The notes below the pieces were generated by a model, which saw only the letters and a list, made by a program, of their open reading frames with translations, ran no database searches and was not told the DNA's origin. A stretch of 64,000 nucleotides of DNA from SG8-41 sp035259205 (lineage in GTDB: Bacteria; Pseudomonadota; Gammaproteobacteria; Burkholderiales; SG8-41): assembly GCA_035259205.1 (NCBI GenBank), contig DATFWO010000285.1, positions 1 to 64,000 of the forward strand, given 5' to 3'. Within the stretch, counting starts at the first letter, position 1. Every line of letters starts with the position of its first letter. A program made the position numbers and the translations under genes. Of the stretch, positions 1 through 7,609 are shown in pieces.

Positions 1-324
1 ATGAACCCGTTGACCGGCGAGTTCAAGTGGAAGGTTCCCATCACCGGCATCCCGAATTCGGCGAGCGTCCTGGGAACCGGCGGCGGCCTGCTCTTCACCG
101 GCCGGCCGACCGGGGAATTCATCGCGTTGGACGAGGATACCGGCCAGACGCTCTGGCAATTCAAGACCGGCTCGAGCATCAATGCGCCGGCAATCACCTA
201 CACGCACAAGGGGCAGCAATACGTCACGGTGGCATCGGGCCTCGGGGGTAGCGTCATCAAGCGTTTCGTCGCCGATCAGGTTTCCACGGGCGGATCGGTC
301 TGGACGTTTGCGCTCATGCCCTGA
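1..324 (+). CDS. PQQ-dependent alcohol dehydrogenase, C-terminal part (cut by window edge)
   Basis: The reading frame is open at base 1, so this is only the last ~107 residues of a larger protein. It carries the beta-propeller pattern of quinoprotein dehydrogenases: ALDEDTGQTLWQFKTG at about residues 42-57 is a tryptophan-docking repeat, followed by the end region with APAIT and GQQYVTVASGLGG. Family members oxidise alcohols in the periplasm using pyrroloquinoline quinone and pass electrons to a cytochrome c. The next gene, 20 nt downstream, encodes a small c-type cytochrome that is a natural partner. A GTGATCG heptamer array starts seven bases after the TGA stop. The substrate cannot be judged because the active site lies upstream of the window. 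Confidence 0.85.
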   Translation: MNPLTGEFKWKVPITGIPNSASVLGTGGGLLFTGRPTGEFIALDEDTGQTLWQFKTGSSINAPAITYTHKGQQYVTVASGLGGSVIKRFVADQVSTGGSVWTFALMP

Positions 325-330
325 CGGCGA

Positions 331-358
331 GTGATCGGTGATCGGTGATGGGTGATCG
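331..358. repeat. Heptamer array, 4 x GTGATCG
   Basis: Four head-to-tail 7-mers (331, 338, 345, 352; the third is GTGATGG) begin just after the TGA of the dehydrogenase gene. They run into the first codons of the cytochrome gene, so its GTG/ATG start lies in the third repeat. It is one of the many unit-length arrays at gene ends in this window. Confidence 0.8.
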
Positions 359-686
359 AAAACTCAGCGCGGCATGGGCGCTTTGCGCCATGCTGGTGTG
401 GGCGTACGCCTCCGCGCAGGATGGCGGAGGAAAATCGTTCCCGCCCGAGCAGATCAAGCGCGGTGCGGCACTCTATGCCGCCAACTGCGAGTCCTGTCAC
501 GGCGTGCGCATGATCGGCCCGCCGTGGGCCATCGACCTCAAGAAATTTCCGCGCGACAGGCCGGCGCGCTTCATCGATTCGGTAACCTACGGCGTGAGAA
601 ACATGCCGCCGTGGGGCGACGTGCTGAAGCCCGACGAAATCGAAGCGCTCTGGGCGTACGTCGTCGCCGGAGAACAGCAGAACTAG
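348..686 (+). CDS. Small periplasmic c-type cytochrome
   Basis: The 112-residue product starts with a signal peptide (hydrophobic 9-21, cleavage near ASAQ at 21-24). A single haem-binding CESCH motif follows at residues 47-51, with a probable axial methionine in NMPPWGD near residue 86. It is likely the electron acceptor of the PQQ dehydrogenase ending 23 nt upstream. The start is uncertain: GTG at 345 and ATG at 348 are in frame and both lie inside a heptamer array, with no clear ribosome binding site. The TAG stop (684-686) is created at the junction with a MITE-like insertion. Without it the frame would read TAA at the same codon, so the protein is not shortened. Confidence 0.85.
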   Translation: MGDRKLSAAWALCAMLVWAYASAQDGGGKSFPPEQIKRGAALYAANCESCHGVRMIGPPWAIDLKKFPRDRPARFIDSVTYGVRNMPPWGDVLKPDEIEALWAYVVAGEQQN

Positions 687-955
687 AACCTATTTCATAA
701 CTAGGCACGTGTGCGACGGAGGCGATGTGGGATGCAAGTCGAGGAGGAGAGCCCGAAGCAATATGTCGATATTGCGAGGACTCCCGACAAAGAGATGCGC
801 CCACAGCGCCCCGTCCCACTTGGGTTGCGGCCAGGACGGTCGTCTGCATCGTTGCCCGTCTTGACCATATCGACATATGGCCTGCGCCGTTGCGCCTCGC
901 ATACGGTCCGTCCTGGCCACAACGCATCGCGCGCCTAGTTATGAAATAGGTTCTA
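684..955. mobile_element. Non-coding hairpin MITE-like element with 23-bp inverted termini
   Basis: Bases 684-706 and 933-955 are perfect 23-bp inverted repeats starting TAGAACCTATTTCATAAC. The outermost TA at each end can be read as a duplicated TA target, leaving 21-bp termini. Inside, ATATGTCGATAT (761-772) and ATATCGACATAT (867-878) are exact reverse complements, placed symmetrically about the same centre near 819.5, so the whole element can fold as an imperfect hairpin. No credible gene lies inside. The structure fits a non-autonomous miniature element mobilised in trans by a TA-targeting or IS5/IS630-like transposase. No transposase is present in the window, so the family is inferred. 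Confidence 0.8.
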
Positions 956-993
956 AGGTTCGAGCGCGGCGCGCGCCGCGGCTGCGAAGCGCT

Positions 994-2025
994 TCAGGCG
1001 ACTGCCGGCATCACCTCGCGGGCGAAGCGCTCCATCGAGCGCAGCACCCGCTTCTGCTCCAGGTCGCCGAACCAGAAGCTGCAGTTGAAGTGCGTGATCC
1101 CCACCAGCTCCTTCAATCGCCTGATATGGCGGATACAGGTATCGGGCGTGCCGATCACCAGGAAGTGCTCGAGGAGGTCCTCCATGTCGGGTTCCTTCTT
1201 GGCGGGGAGCGGGACGGCGTGGCCGTTCTCCACGCGCTCGTAGCGGTTGCGCAGGGAGAGCGTCACGCGCATGTTCCAGCGCGCATGCTCGGCGGCATCG
1301 CGCGCATCCGCCTCGCTCTCGGCGACGTAGACCGCGCGCTGCACGCCCACGCGCGGCGGGCTCTGCGGCCGCAGCTCGCCCACCACCCGGGCAAAGAGCC
1401 GGCCGAACTCGCCGAGCTGGTCGATCGAGACGCCGAAGCCTCCGGTGAGCACGTTGAAGCCGCGGCGCACCGCCGCTTCCAGCGCGTACGGGCTCTGCGC
1501 CGTGATCCAAACCGGCGGATGCGGCTGCTGCAGCGGCTGCGGGAAGAGCGAGGTCTCGGGAATCCGGTAGAGCTTGCCGTCGTAGCTGAAGGGCTTGCCA
1601 CCGAAGGACTTCACGATGATGTCCACCGATTCGTCCCAGCGCTCGCGCCCGGCATCGAGCTCGAGCCCGAAGCGCTCGAATTCGTACTGCTGATAGCCGC
1701 GCCCCAGCCCGACATCGAGCCGACCGCCGCTCACCACGTCGAGCGTGGCGATCTCCTCGGCCACGATCAGGGGATTGTGCAGCGGCACCACGACCACCGC
1801 AGTCCCGACGCGCAGGTTCGTGGTCTTCGCCGCGAGGTAGGTGGCGAGCTGCAAGGGGCGCGACAGATAGCCGTAGGTGGAGAAGTGGTGCTCGGCGAGC
1901 CACACGTTGCGATATCCCAGCGTCTCGGCCGCCTGGGCGAGCTCGATGCCCCGCGTGTAAATTTCCTGCGAGGACCGCGCGGACGGCGACTGCATGAGCA
2001 GAAACGTTCCGATGTCCATGGTCAT
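994..2025 (-). CDS. LLM-class flavin-dependent oxidoreductase
   Basis: A luciferase-like (bacterial alkanal monooxygenase fold) protein of 343 residues, the usual length for the family. Visible hallmarks are AEHHF at 44-48, the LRVGTAVVVVPLHNP strand-loop at about 71-85, and SGGRLDVGLGRG at 99-110. Such enzymes use reduced FMN, supplied by a separate reductase or as F420 in some lineages, to oxygenate organic substrates. It is the last gene of the minus-strand operon that also holds an amidase, an MmgE/PrpD protein and two Bug receptors, so a role in breaking down an imported organic compound is likely. A second family member sits at 15931 in the facing operon. The substrate is unknown. Confidence 0.88.
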   Translation of the reverse strand: MTMDIGTFLLMQSPSARSSQEIYTRGIELAQAAETLGYRNVWLAEHHFSTYGYLSRPLQLATYLAAKTTNLRVGTAVVVVPLHNPLIVAEEIATLDVVSGGRLDVGLGRGYQQYEFERFGLELDAGRERWDESVDIIVKSFGGKPFSYDGKLYRIPETSLFPQPLQQPHPPVWITAQSPYALEAAVRRGFNVLTGGFGVSIDQLGEFGRLFARVVGELRPQSPPRVGVQRAVYVAESEADARDAAEHARWNMRVTLSLRNRYERVENGHAVPLPAKKEPDMEDLLEHFLVIGTPDTCIRHIRRLKELVGITHFNCSFWFGDLEQKRVLRSMERFAREVMPAVA

Positions 2026-2044
2026 CCCTCTCGGCGTGGGCGCA

Positions 2045-2386
2045 TCACGGCAGATCGAACCTTACCGCGACAGCGGCGCTGGCGATTACCGCGATATCAT
2101 CACGGCCGTCGTCAGGGACGTCCAGGCCGCCCTTGACGGTTCTCACCGTCACCTGCCCGTGCGGCAGGCTGGCCTTCACCGCGGCCGCATCGACCTTGTC
2201 GGGCCGCTGCACGCCGATGGTGACCTCCACCTGCATCGCCTTCGAGTCGAGACCGAGGGTACGGATCAGGCTCAAGGACGAATGATGGAGCGCATCCTGC
2301 ACCGCGCGGAGCGCAGCCTTGGTGTAATCCCCTCCGTGCAGATCGTTGCCGGTGCCGAGCTCCAGTATGACCCGTTTGAGTGCCAT
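2045..2386 (-). CDS. Lin0512 family protein, copy 2
   Basis: A 113-residue protein starting MALKRVILELGTGNDLHGGD, the characteristic opening of the Lin0512 family, which has no established function. It has a central VEVTIGVQRPDKVD segment and an SLPHG turn. By eye about half its residues match the neighbouring copy at 2398, and both are exactly 113 residues, so the pair is a tandem duplication. ATG at 2386 was chosen because it aligns with the start of the partner; the frame stays open further upstream only as antisense of the partner gene. Co-transcription with catabolic enzymes suggests an accessory or ring-assembly partner protein, but that is inference. Confidence 0.8.
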   Translation of the reverse strand: MALKRVILELGTGNDLHGGDYTKAALRAVQDALHHSSLSLIRTLGLDSKAMQVEVTIGVQRPDKVDAAAVKASLPHGQVTVRTVKGGLDVPDDGRDDIAVIASAAVAVRFDLP

Positions 2387-2397
2387 GTCTTCGCTCC

Positions 2398-2739
2398 CTA
2401 TGCGATATCGAGGCGGACGATCGCGGCCGCATGAGCGATCAGCGTGGAGCTCGTGCCGGCGTCGTTGAAGATCTCCAGCCCGCCCTCGACCACTTTCACC
2501 GTTCCGGTACCGTGGGGCAGCACTGCCAGCACGGCGGCCTTGTCGACCAGATCGGGCCTGGGCACGCCGATCAGGACTTCCACCACCATCGAGTCGGTCG
2601 GCTTGCCCAGTGCAGCAGCGACGTTGAGCGAGTTGTGCCACAGCGCATCGCGCAACGCGCGTACCGCGGCCTTGGTGGGATCGGCGCCTCGTATGTCCGT
2701 GCCCATGCCGATCTCGAGCACTACGCGCTTCATGGCCAT
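2398..2739 (-). CDS. Lin0512 family protein, copy 1
   Basis: A 113-residue protein opening MAMKRVVLEIGMGTDIRGAD, with VEVLIGVPRPDLVDKAAV in the middle and VLPHGTG following. This is the same order of motifs as the next gene, 11 nt downstream. Members of this family are small alpha/beta proteins of unknown function, often found as adjacent paralogous pairs, which suggests a heteromer. It lies between the MmgE/PrpD gene (66 nt upstream) and the second copy in the minus-strand operon. No signal peptide or membrane segment is visible, so it should be cytoplasmic. Confidence 0.8.
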   Translation of the reverse strand: MAMKRVVLEIGMGTDIRGADPTKAAVRALRDALWHNSLNVAAALGKPTDSMVVEVLIGVPRPDLVDKAAVLAVLPHGTGTVKVVEGGLEIFNDAGTSSTLIAHAAAIVRLDIA

Positions 2740-2805
2740 CGTGGTGTCCTCTTGCTCTTCTTGTGGCGAGCGGGGTAGAGATTATGCGGGGAAGGGCGAT
2801 GACGA

Positions 2806-4173
2806 TCAAATCATCTGCGTCAATTTGAGCAACTCACCGATGTCGGCAAGCTCCTCGAGCTTCCAGAGCCGTTCGAGCAGCGCGTCGATTCTGGAAGGGG
2901 GCAGGACCGCGGCGGCGAGCGGGCGGAACTTCTCGCTCAGCTCCGATTCGGACATCGGGTTGCGCCAGTGGCCGCGATGGTATTCGACCCTGACGGTTTC
3001 GCGCCGGCCGTTCTTCATGAGCACCTCGAGGTCGCACAACATGGCTTCGGGCTCGCGGGCATTGGCTTCGTCGGAGATGCTGCACTTGATGCGTCCCACC
3101 AGGTCGAGCAGGCCGGCATCGTGGAGAAAGGGATCCTCGAAATGCCGGCTCTCGATCGTGCCGTACTTGAGCGCCACCCCGGCGGTGTAAGGCATGCTGT
3201 GGTCTGCCGTTTCGCGGTTGGCGGGCCGCCACTTGTCCGGATCCCCGGCCATCATGTGCACGGCCGTCGCGAGCGTGCGCACGTGGACTTCCGCGATGTT
3301 GTCGATGTCACCGGCGCGAGCGCGCGCCTCGATCGCAGCCTGGACCACCGTCTGCGAATACTGGCCCAGCGGATAGCGCTTGACGAAGCACTGCATGATG
3401 CCGAACGGCACGCCGTCGCCGCCGAAGGGCTCGAGCTCGAACGGCTTGCGGCTCACCGCAGCGAAAAAGCCGCCCCGGCCTTCGTAGATCGGCGACGGTC
3501 CGGTCATGCCGCAAGCCGCGAGTTGGGCGGCGAACATGGCGTTGCGGCTGGCGTTCGCGTAAGCGCAGCCTTTCCACATCGAGACGTTGCCGATGCGGGT
3601 CTGATAGAGGGCGACGTTGGCCGCCGCCGTCAGATTGACCGCTTCCGTGATCTGCCGCCCCGTCAGGCCCATCAGCCGCCCCGCGCCCACGACGCTCGCT
3701 ATCGCGCCTGTCGTCACATGGTCGAAGCCGAGCGACTTGGTGTTGAAAGCGTCACAGATACGGCAGAAGACCTCGTAGGAGAGCACCGTCGCGGCGATGA
3801 GGTCGCGACCGGATCTTGCGCCGGTTTCCGCGGCTGACAGCAGCGCGGCGATGCTGTCGCTGGGGTGCCCGGCATCCTGTTTCCCGGTGTAGCCGTCGTT
3901 GAAGTCGAGATAGCGGATCATGACGCCGTTCGCGAAGACGGCGAGGTCCGGGCTCGTCTCCTGGCCGGAGCAGAGCACGGTTGCCGGCCGCGTGCTCGTC
4001 ACCTTGCCCGCCAGCTCGCGTGCGATGCGGGCGGGTTCGCCCGCGTAGCCGCCGAGCGCGCAGCCGAACGTGTCGATGATCATGCGCTTGGCCTGGTGCA
4101 CGACTTCCTTCGGCAGCGCCTCGTAGCGCAGCGAGTCGGCGTAAGCTCCGAGATTTTCCGCAATGGTGGCCAT
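2806..4173 (-). CDS. MmgE/PrpD family protein
   Basis: The 455-residue product has the family signatures VMIRYLDFNDGY at about 84-95 and GHPSDSIAALLSAAE at 102-116, and the late NRETADHSMPY segment. Relatives include 2-methylcitrate dehydratase (PrpD), cis-aconitate decarboxylase and iminodisuccinate epimerase, so it may act as a lyase or isomerase on a polycarboxylate. The open frame extends to 4815, but the upstream part is antisense to the amidase gene; ATG at 4173 (MATIAENLGAYAD) fits the family start. It lies 35 nt after the amidase in the same operon. Two other members occur in the window (11471 and 34284). Confidence 0.9.
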   Translation of the reverse strand: MATIAENLGAYADSLRYEALPKEVVHQAKRMIIDTFGCALGGYAGEPARIARELAGKVTSTRPATVLCSGQETSPDLAVFANGVMIRYLDFNDGYTGKQDAGHPSDSIAALLSAAETGARSGRDLIAATVLSYEVFCRICDAFNTKSLGFDHVTTGAIASVVGAGRLMGLTGRQITEAVNLTAAANVALYQTRIGNVSMWKGCAYANASRNAMFAAQLAACGMTGPSPIYEGRGGFFAAVSRKPFELEPFGGDGVPFGIMQCFVKRYPLGQYSQTVVQAAIEARARAGDIDNIAEVHVRTLATAVHMMAGDPDKWRPANRETADHSMPYTAGVALKYGTIESRHFEDPFLHDAGLLDLVGRIKCSISDEANAREPEAMLCDLEVLMKNGRRETVRVEYHRGHWRNPMSESELSEKFRPLAAAVLPPSRIDALLERLWKLEELADIGELLKLTQMI

Positions 4174-4208
4174 GGAATAGGGCAATGAGCAGGTTCGATG
4201 GCCGGCGC

Positions 4209-5513
4209 CTAGCTCCCGCCCGCAGCCGGCAAGCTCAGGTTGCGATGCACCCAGTGGGCGCAGGCGAGCGTATGGGCATCGCGCCAGAACCGGCCGACGA
4301 CCTGAACGCCGACGGGCAGCCCGCGCGGTCCCTTGAACGCAGGAACCGTGACGCAGGGAAGGCGCAGCAAGGTCCAGCCGCGATTGAAAACCGGGCTGCC
4401 GGTTTCTTCGAGCCCGCGAGGAGCCTCTCCGGGCGCGCTGGGGGCGAGGAGAATGTCGAAGTCGGCGAACACGTCGTCGATCAGCCGGCGGCACTGGTCC
4501 GCAACGGCGCGCTTGCGGTCGTAGGTTTCCGGCGTGCACTGCATGCCGTAGGCTATGCCCTCCTTCAGGGTGGACGAGAGCCGGCTCTGGTGCAGCCGCA
4601 TCTCGTACGCGAGCGCCTGCGCCATCTCGAAGGATTGAATTTCCTTGTGGGCGCCGGCGAGCTCCGCGAAAAGCTCGTGCATCGCGGCCATCCGCACCGG
4701 GGCGCCGGCGGCTTCGAGACGACTCGCTGCGGCATCGAGGGCAGCCGCGGTTTCGGGTGCGGCCTGCTCCCATTCGTAGGTACGCCAGATACCAATGCGC
4801 GGCGGATCTTCGCACGCGAGCTCGTCCAGACCGGAACGGCCGGTTATCGCCGTCGCGAGGAGCGCGACGTCCGGCACGCTGCGCGCGATGACGCCCACCG
4901 TATCGAGCGTCTCCGAAACCGGCTTCACGCCTTGGCGGTTGATCAGGCCGAAGCTCGGCTTGTAGCCGACCACCCCGCAGAAGCTCGACGGCCGTATGGT
5001 CGAGCCCCCGGTCTGAGTGCCGAGGGCGAGCGGCACCATGAAGTCCGCGACGGACGCGGCGGACCCGCTCGAGGAGCCGCCCGGCGTGTGGGCCGGATTG
5101 TGCGGATTAGCGGTCTTGCCACGGTAGCTCGTGGCGAGCTCGGAGGTGACCGTCTTGCCCATGATGATGCCGCCCGCAGCGTGGATAGCGCTCACGCACG
5201 CGGCGTCCCAGGCGGGCTGGTTTCCGCTGTAGATAGCGGAGCCGTATCCCGTCGGCATGGCAGCTGTGTCGATAATGTCCTTGATGCCCACGGGCACTCC
5301 GTGCAGCGGCCCCCGTACCGGACCCGCATCCAGCGCGCGCGCCTGCGCCAATACCTTGTCGGCGTCGACGTAAGCCCAGGCCCGGACCTCCTCCTCGCGC
5401 GCCGCGACGCGTGCGAGGCAGGCCCGAGCCAGCATTTCCGCGGTGATCTCGCGGCGGGCAATGAGGGCGGCGGCTTCCACCGCCGAAAGTCGGTTCAGTT
5501 CCGGCCTAGACAT
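4209..5513 (-). CDS. Amidase signature family hydrolase
   Basis: The 434-residue protein shows the complete Ser-cisSer-Lys layout of the amidase signature family: GIKD with Lys78, the glycine/serine loop TPGGSSSGSAAS at 143-154 (cis-serine about 147), and GTQTGGSTIRP at 165-175 with the nucleophile near Ser171. It hydrolyses an amide or carbamoyl bond in the cytoplasm. It starts 10 nt after the upstream Bug receptor gene and precedes the MmgE/PrpD gene, so the imported compound or a breakdown product is probably an amide. Specificity cannot be assigned, and a Glu-tRNA amidotransferase role is unlikely because GatB and GatC are absent. Confidence 0.9.
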   Translation of the reverse strand: MSRPELNRLSAVEAAALIARREITAEMLARACLARVAAREEEVRAWAYVDADKVLAQARALDAGPVRGPLHGVPVGIKDIIDTAAMPTGYGSAIYSGNQPAWDAACVSAIHAAGGIIMGKTVTSELATSYRGKTANPHNPAHTPGGSSSGSAASVADFMVPLALGTQTGGSTIRPSSFCGVVGYKPSFGLINRQGVKPVSETLDTVGVIARSVPDVALLATAITGRSGLDELACEDPPRIGIWRTYEWEQAAPETAAALDAAASRLEAAGAPVRMAAMHELFAELAGAHKEIQSFEMAQALAYEMRLHQSRLSSTLKEGIAYGMQCTPETYDRKRAVADQCRRLIDDVFADFDILLAPSAPGEAPRGLEETGSPVFNRGWTLLRLPCVTVPAFKGPRGLPVGVQVVGRFWRDAHTLACAHWVHRNLSLPAAGGS

Positions 5514-5523
5514 CGAGCGCCCG

Positions 5524-6537
5524 TTATTCCGTCCTGATGTTGGCGTCCTTGATGACCTTGGCCCACTGCTCGACCTCGGCCTGCATTACCCGGCGGTAGC
5601 GGGCGGGTGTGCTCCCGTTCGGCTCGAGCGCCTGGCTGGCGAATCGCGTGCGCACGTCCGGCGACTGCAGGATCGTTCCGATTTCGGCGTTCAGCAGCTT
5701 GACGATTTCCGGAGCGGCCGCCGCCGGCGCGAGAACGCCATAAGTGGGCGTAACGTCGAATCCCGGATAGCCCGACTCGGCGACCGTGGGCAGCTCGGGG
5801 AACGCCTGCGCCCTCCTGGCGCTGGTGACCGCAAGCGGCGTGAGCCGTCCCGCCTGTATCAGGGGCAGCGCGGCGGCAATGCTGCCGAACCCGACCTGGA
5901 CCTCCCCGGCGGTGACTGCGGCAATCGCGGGCGCGCCGCCTTTGTAGGGAACGTGGATCATGTCGATGCCGATGCGTCTCTTCAGCAATTCGCCGCTGAG
6001 ATGCAGCGGGCTGGCGACACCGGCGGAGCTGTAGCTGAGCTTGCCCGGCGTCGATTTCGCGAGAGCGACGAGATCCGTCACCGTTTTCGCGGGCGACGAG
6101 CGGGTCACCACGATCACGAAGGTGCCCGAGGCGACGAGCGTCACGTAGGAGAAGTCCTTCATGATGTCGTAGCCGAGGTGCGAGTAAAGGCTGGGGCTCG
6201 CGGCGACCGCAGGCGTAAGGGCCATGAACAGGGTATAACCGTCGGGCGTGGCCTTCGCGGCAACGAGCGCACCGACGTTGCCGCCGGCACCAGGGCGGTT
6301 GTCCACGACCACCGGCTGCCCGTGGCGTTGCGTGAGCTGGGCGCCGATGACGCGCGCGAGATAGTCGGTGCCACCGCCGGGCACGTTGGCGTCGATGATC
6401 CGGATCGGCCGACTGGGATAGTCCTCTGCCGCCGAAAGCGATGCTGCGCCCTGCGCGGCTGCGACAAAGGCGGCAACGAGCACGACACTGCTCGCAGGCG
6501 TGGAACCGCGCCGTGCCGGGCGAGGCGGCTCACTCAA
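5524..6537 (-). CDS. Bug/TctC tripartite tricarboxylate receptor protein
   Basis: The 337-residue protein has the Bug landmarks in order: YPSRPIRII after a secretion signal (hydrophobic 16-37), PGGGTDYLAR, VVVDNRPGAGGNVGA, PDGYTLF and VPYKGGAPA. These periplasmic proteins clamp small carboxylates or amides and deliver them to a TctAB membrane pair, or act in sensing. The only in-frame start upstream of the signal is TTG at 6537, which overlaps the last 8 nt of the preceding Bug gene, with a G-rich stretch before it. This suggests translational coupling. TctA and TctB are not encoded here. The ligand is unknown. Confidence 0.88.
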   Translation of the reverse strand: MSEPPRPARRGSTPASSVVLVAAFVAAAQGAASLSAAEDYPSRPIRIIDANVPGGGTDYLARVIGAQLTQRHGQPVVVDNRPGAGGNVGALVAAKATPDGYTLFMALTPAVAASPSLYSHLGYDIMKDFSYVTLVASGTFVIVVTRSSPAKTVTDLVALAKSTPGKLSYSSAGVASPLHLSGELLKRRIGIDMIHVPYKGGAPAIAAVTAGEVQVGFGSIAAALPLIQAGRLTPLAVTSARRAQAFPELPTVAESGYPGFDVTPTYGVLAPAAAAPEIVKLLNAEIGTILQSPDVRTRFASQALEPNGSTPARYRRVMQAEVEQWAKVIKDANIRTE

Positions 6538-7540
6538 GCTTCACCCCCGCTTCTTTCACGATGCGTGACCACAGCGTGAGCTCCGCCTTGATATAAGACA
6601 GAAAGTCCGCTGGAGTGGTCGTCTTGATCTCAACGTCCTCCGCCGCCAGGCGCTTGCGCACCGCCGGCAGGTCGAATATCCGGGCCGTTTCCTTGTTGAG
6701 CCTGGCGATGATGTCCGGGGGCGTCCCGGCCGGGGCGAGCAGTCCGAACCAGATCACCACGTCAAAGCCGGGAAAACCGCTTTCGATCATGGTCGGAACC
6801 TGCGGCACTCGCGGGGAGCGCTTGGCGCCCGTGAGCGCCAGCCCGCGCAGCCGCCCCGTGTTGATGTGCTCGGGGATGCCCGCCGACGGCAGGCTTGCGG
6901 AGCCCACGGCGATCTCTCCGCCCAGGAGCGCGTGAACGATGGGCGGCACGCCTTTGTAGGGCACGTGGACGAGATCGACTTTGGCCAGGCTCTTGAAAAG
7001 CTCCATTGCCAGATGCGGCGAGGTGCCCACGCCCGCCGAGCCGTAGGTAACCTGGCCCGGGCGTGCCTTCGCGAGCGCGATGAGCTCCTTCATCGTTCTT
7101 GCGGGCACCGACGGATGCGCGACGAAGACGTTCGTCACCGCCCCGATGTACGTGATGGGCGCGAAGTCGTTGAGCGTATCAAACGGCAGCTTCGGATACA
7201 GCGCCGGATTGATCGCAAGGGAGTTGCTGGCGAGAAACAGGGTATAGCCGTCGGCGGGCGCCTTGGCCACGATCTCCGCCCCGATACTGCCGCTTGCGCC
7301 CGGGCGGTTGTCGACGATCACCGAGCGGCCCCAGCTCTCCTGGAGTCGCGCACCGAACTCGCGCGCGAGTATGTCCGTGGTGCCTCCAGGCGTGAATCCG
7401 ACCACGATGCGGATCGGTTTCACCGGGTAGGCTTGCGCCGCGGCGCCCTGTCCGTAGGCGACGGACGGCGCCCCGGAGGTCCCGACAACTGCCGCCAGGA
7501 CGAAGAGCATCAAAATGTGCGAGCTTGCGTGCGTGTCCAT
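6530..7540 (-). CDS. Bug/TctC receptor protein, first gene of the minus operon
   Basis: The 336-residue protein has a signal peptide at about 1-30 (hydrophobic 9-20, cut near AYGQGAAAQA). It is followed by YPVKPIRIVVGFTPGGTTD, VIVDNRPGASGSIGAE, ADGYTLF and VPYKGVPP, the standard Bug pattern. It is the first gene of the operon reading toward 994 and overlaps the second Bug gene by 8 nt. Its start faces hyuA across a 69-nt gap that contains a long AT palindrome, so the two operons probably share regulation. Two different receptors in one operon imply either two ligands or recent duplication; the sequences are clearly diverged. Confidence 0.9.
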   Translation of the reverse strand: MDTHASSHILMLFVLAAVVGTSGAPSVAYGQGAAAQAYPVKPIRIVVGFTPGGTTDILAREFGARLQESWGRSVIVDNRPGASGSIGAEIVAKAPADGYTLFLASNSLAINPALYPKLPFDTLNDFAPITYIGAVTNVFVAHPSVPARTMKELIALAKARPGQVTYGSAGVGTSPHLAMELFKSLAKVDLVHVPYKGVPPIVHALLGGEIAVGSASLPSAGIPEHINTGRLRGLALTGAKRSPRVPQVPTMIESGFPGFDVVIWFGLLAPAGTPPDIIARLNKETARIFDLPAVRKRLAAEDVEIKTTTPADFLSYIKAELTLWSRIVKEAGVKLE

Positions 7541-7575
7541 GTCGCGAGACGGTGCCGGGCGCGGCGCTCATAGAG

Positions 7576-7591
7576 GAAAAAATATTTTTTC
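7576..7591. promoter_or_regulatory. 16-bp perfect AT palindrome between divergent operons
   Basis: GAAAAAATATTTTTTC is a perfect inverted repeat centred 26 nt before the hyuA ATG and 43 nt before the opposite Bug start. Such an AT run is exceptional in this GC-rich sequence. Its place in the only gap between two head-to-head catabolic operons suits an operator or promoter element. A regulator gene is not present nearby, so the cognate protein is unknown. Confidence 0.45.
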
Positions 7592-7609
7592 TTAGTGTAG
7601 CATGCGAGC

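Noticed and set aside
877..2136. 419-codon plus-strand frame across 0.9-2.1 kb
   Set aside because: It is antisense to the LLM oxidoreductase, whose motifs are unmistakable. The translated sequence is a low-complexity Arg/Ala/His-rich shadow.
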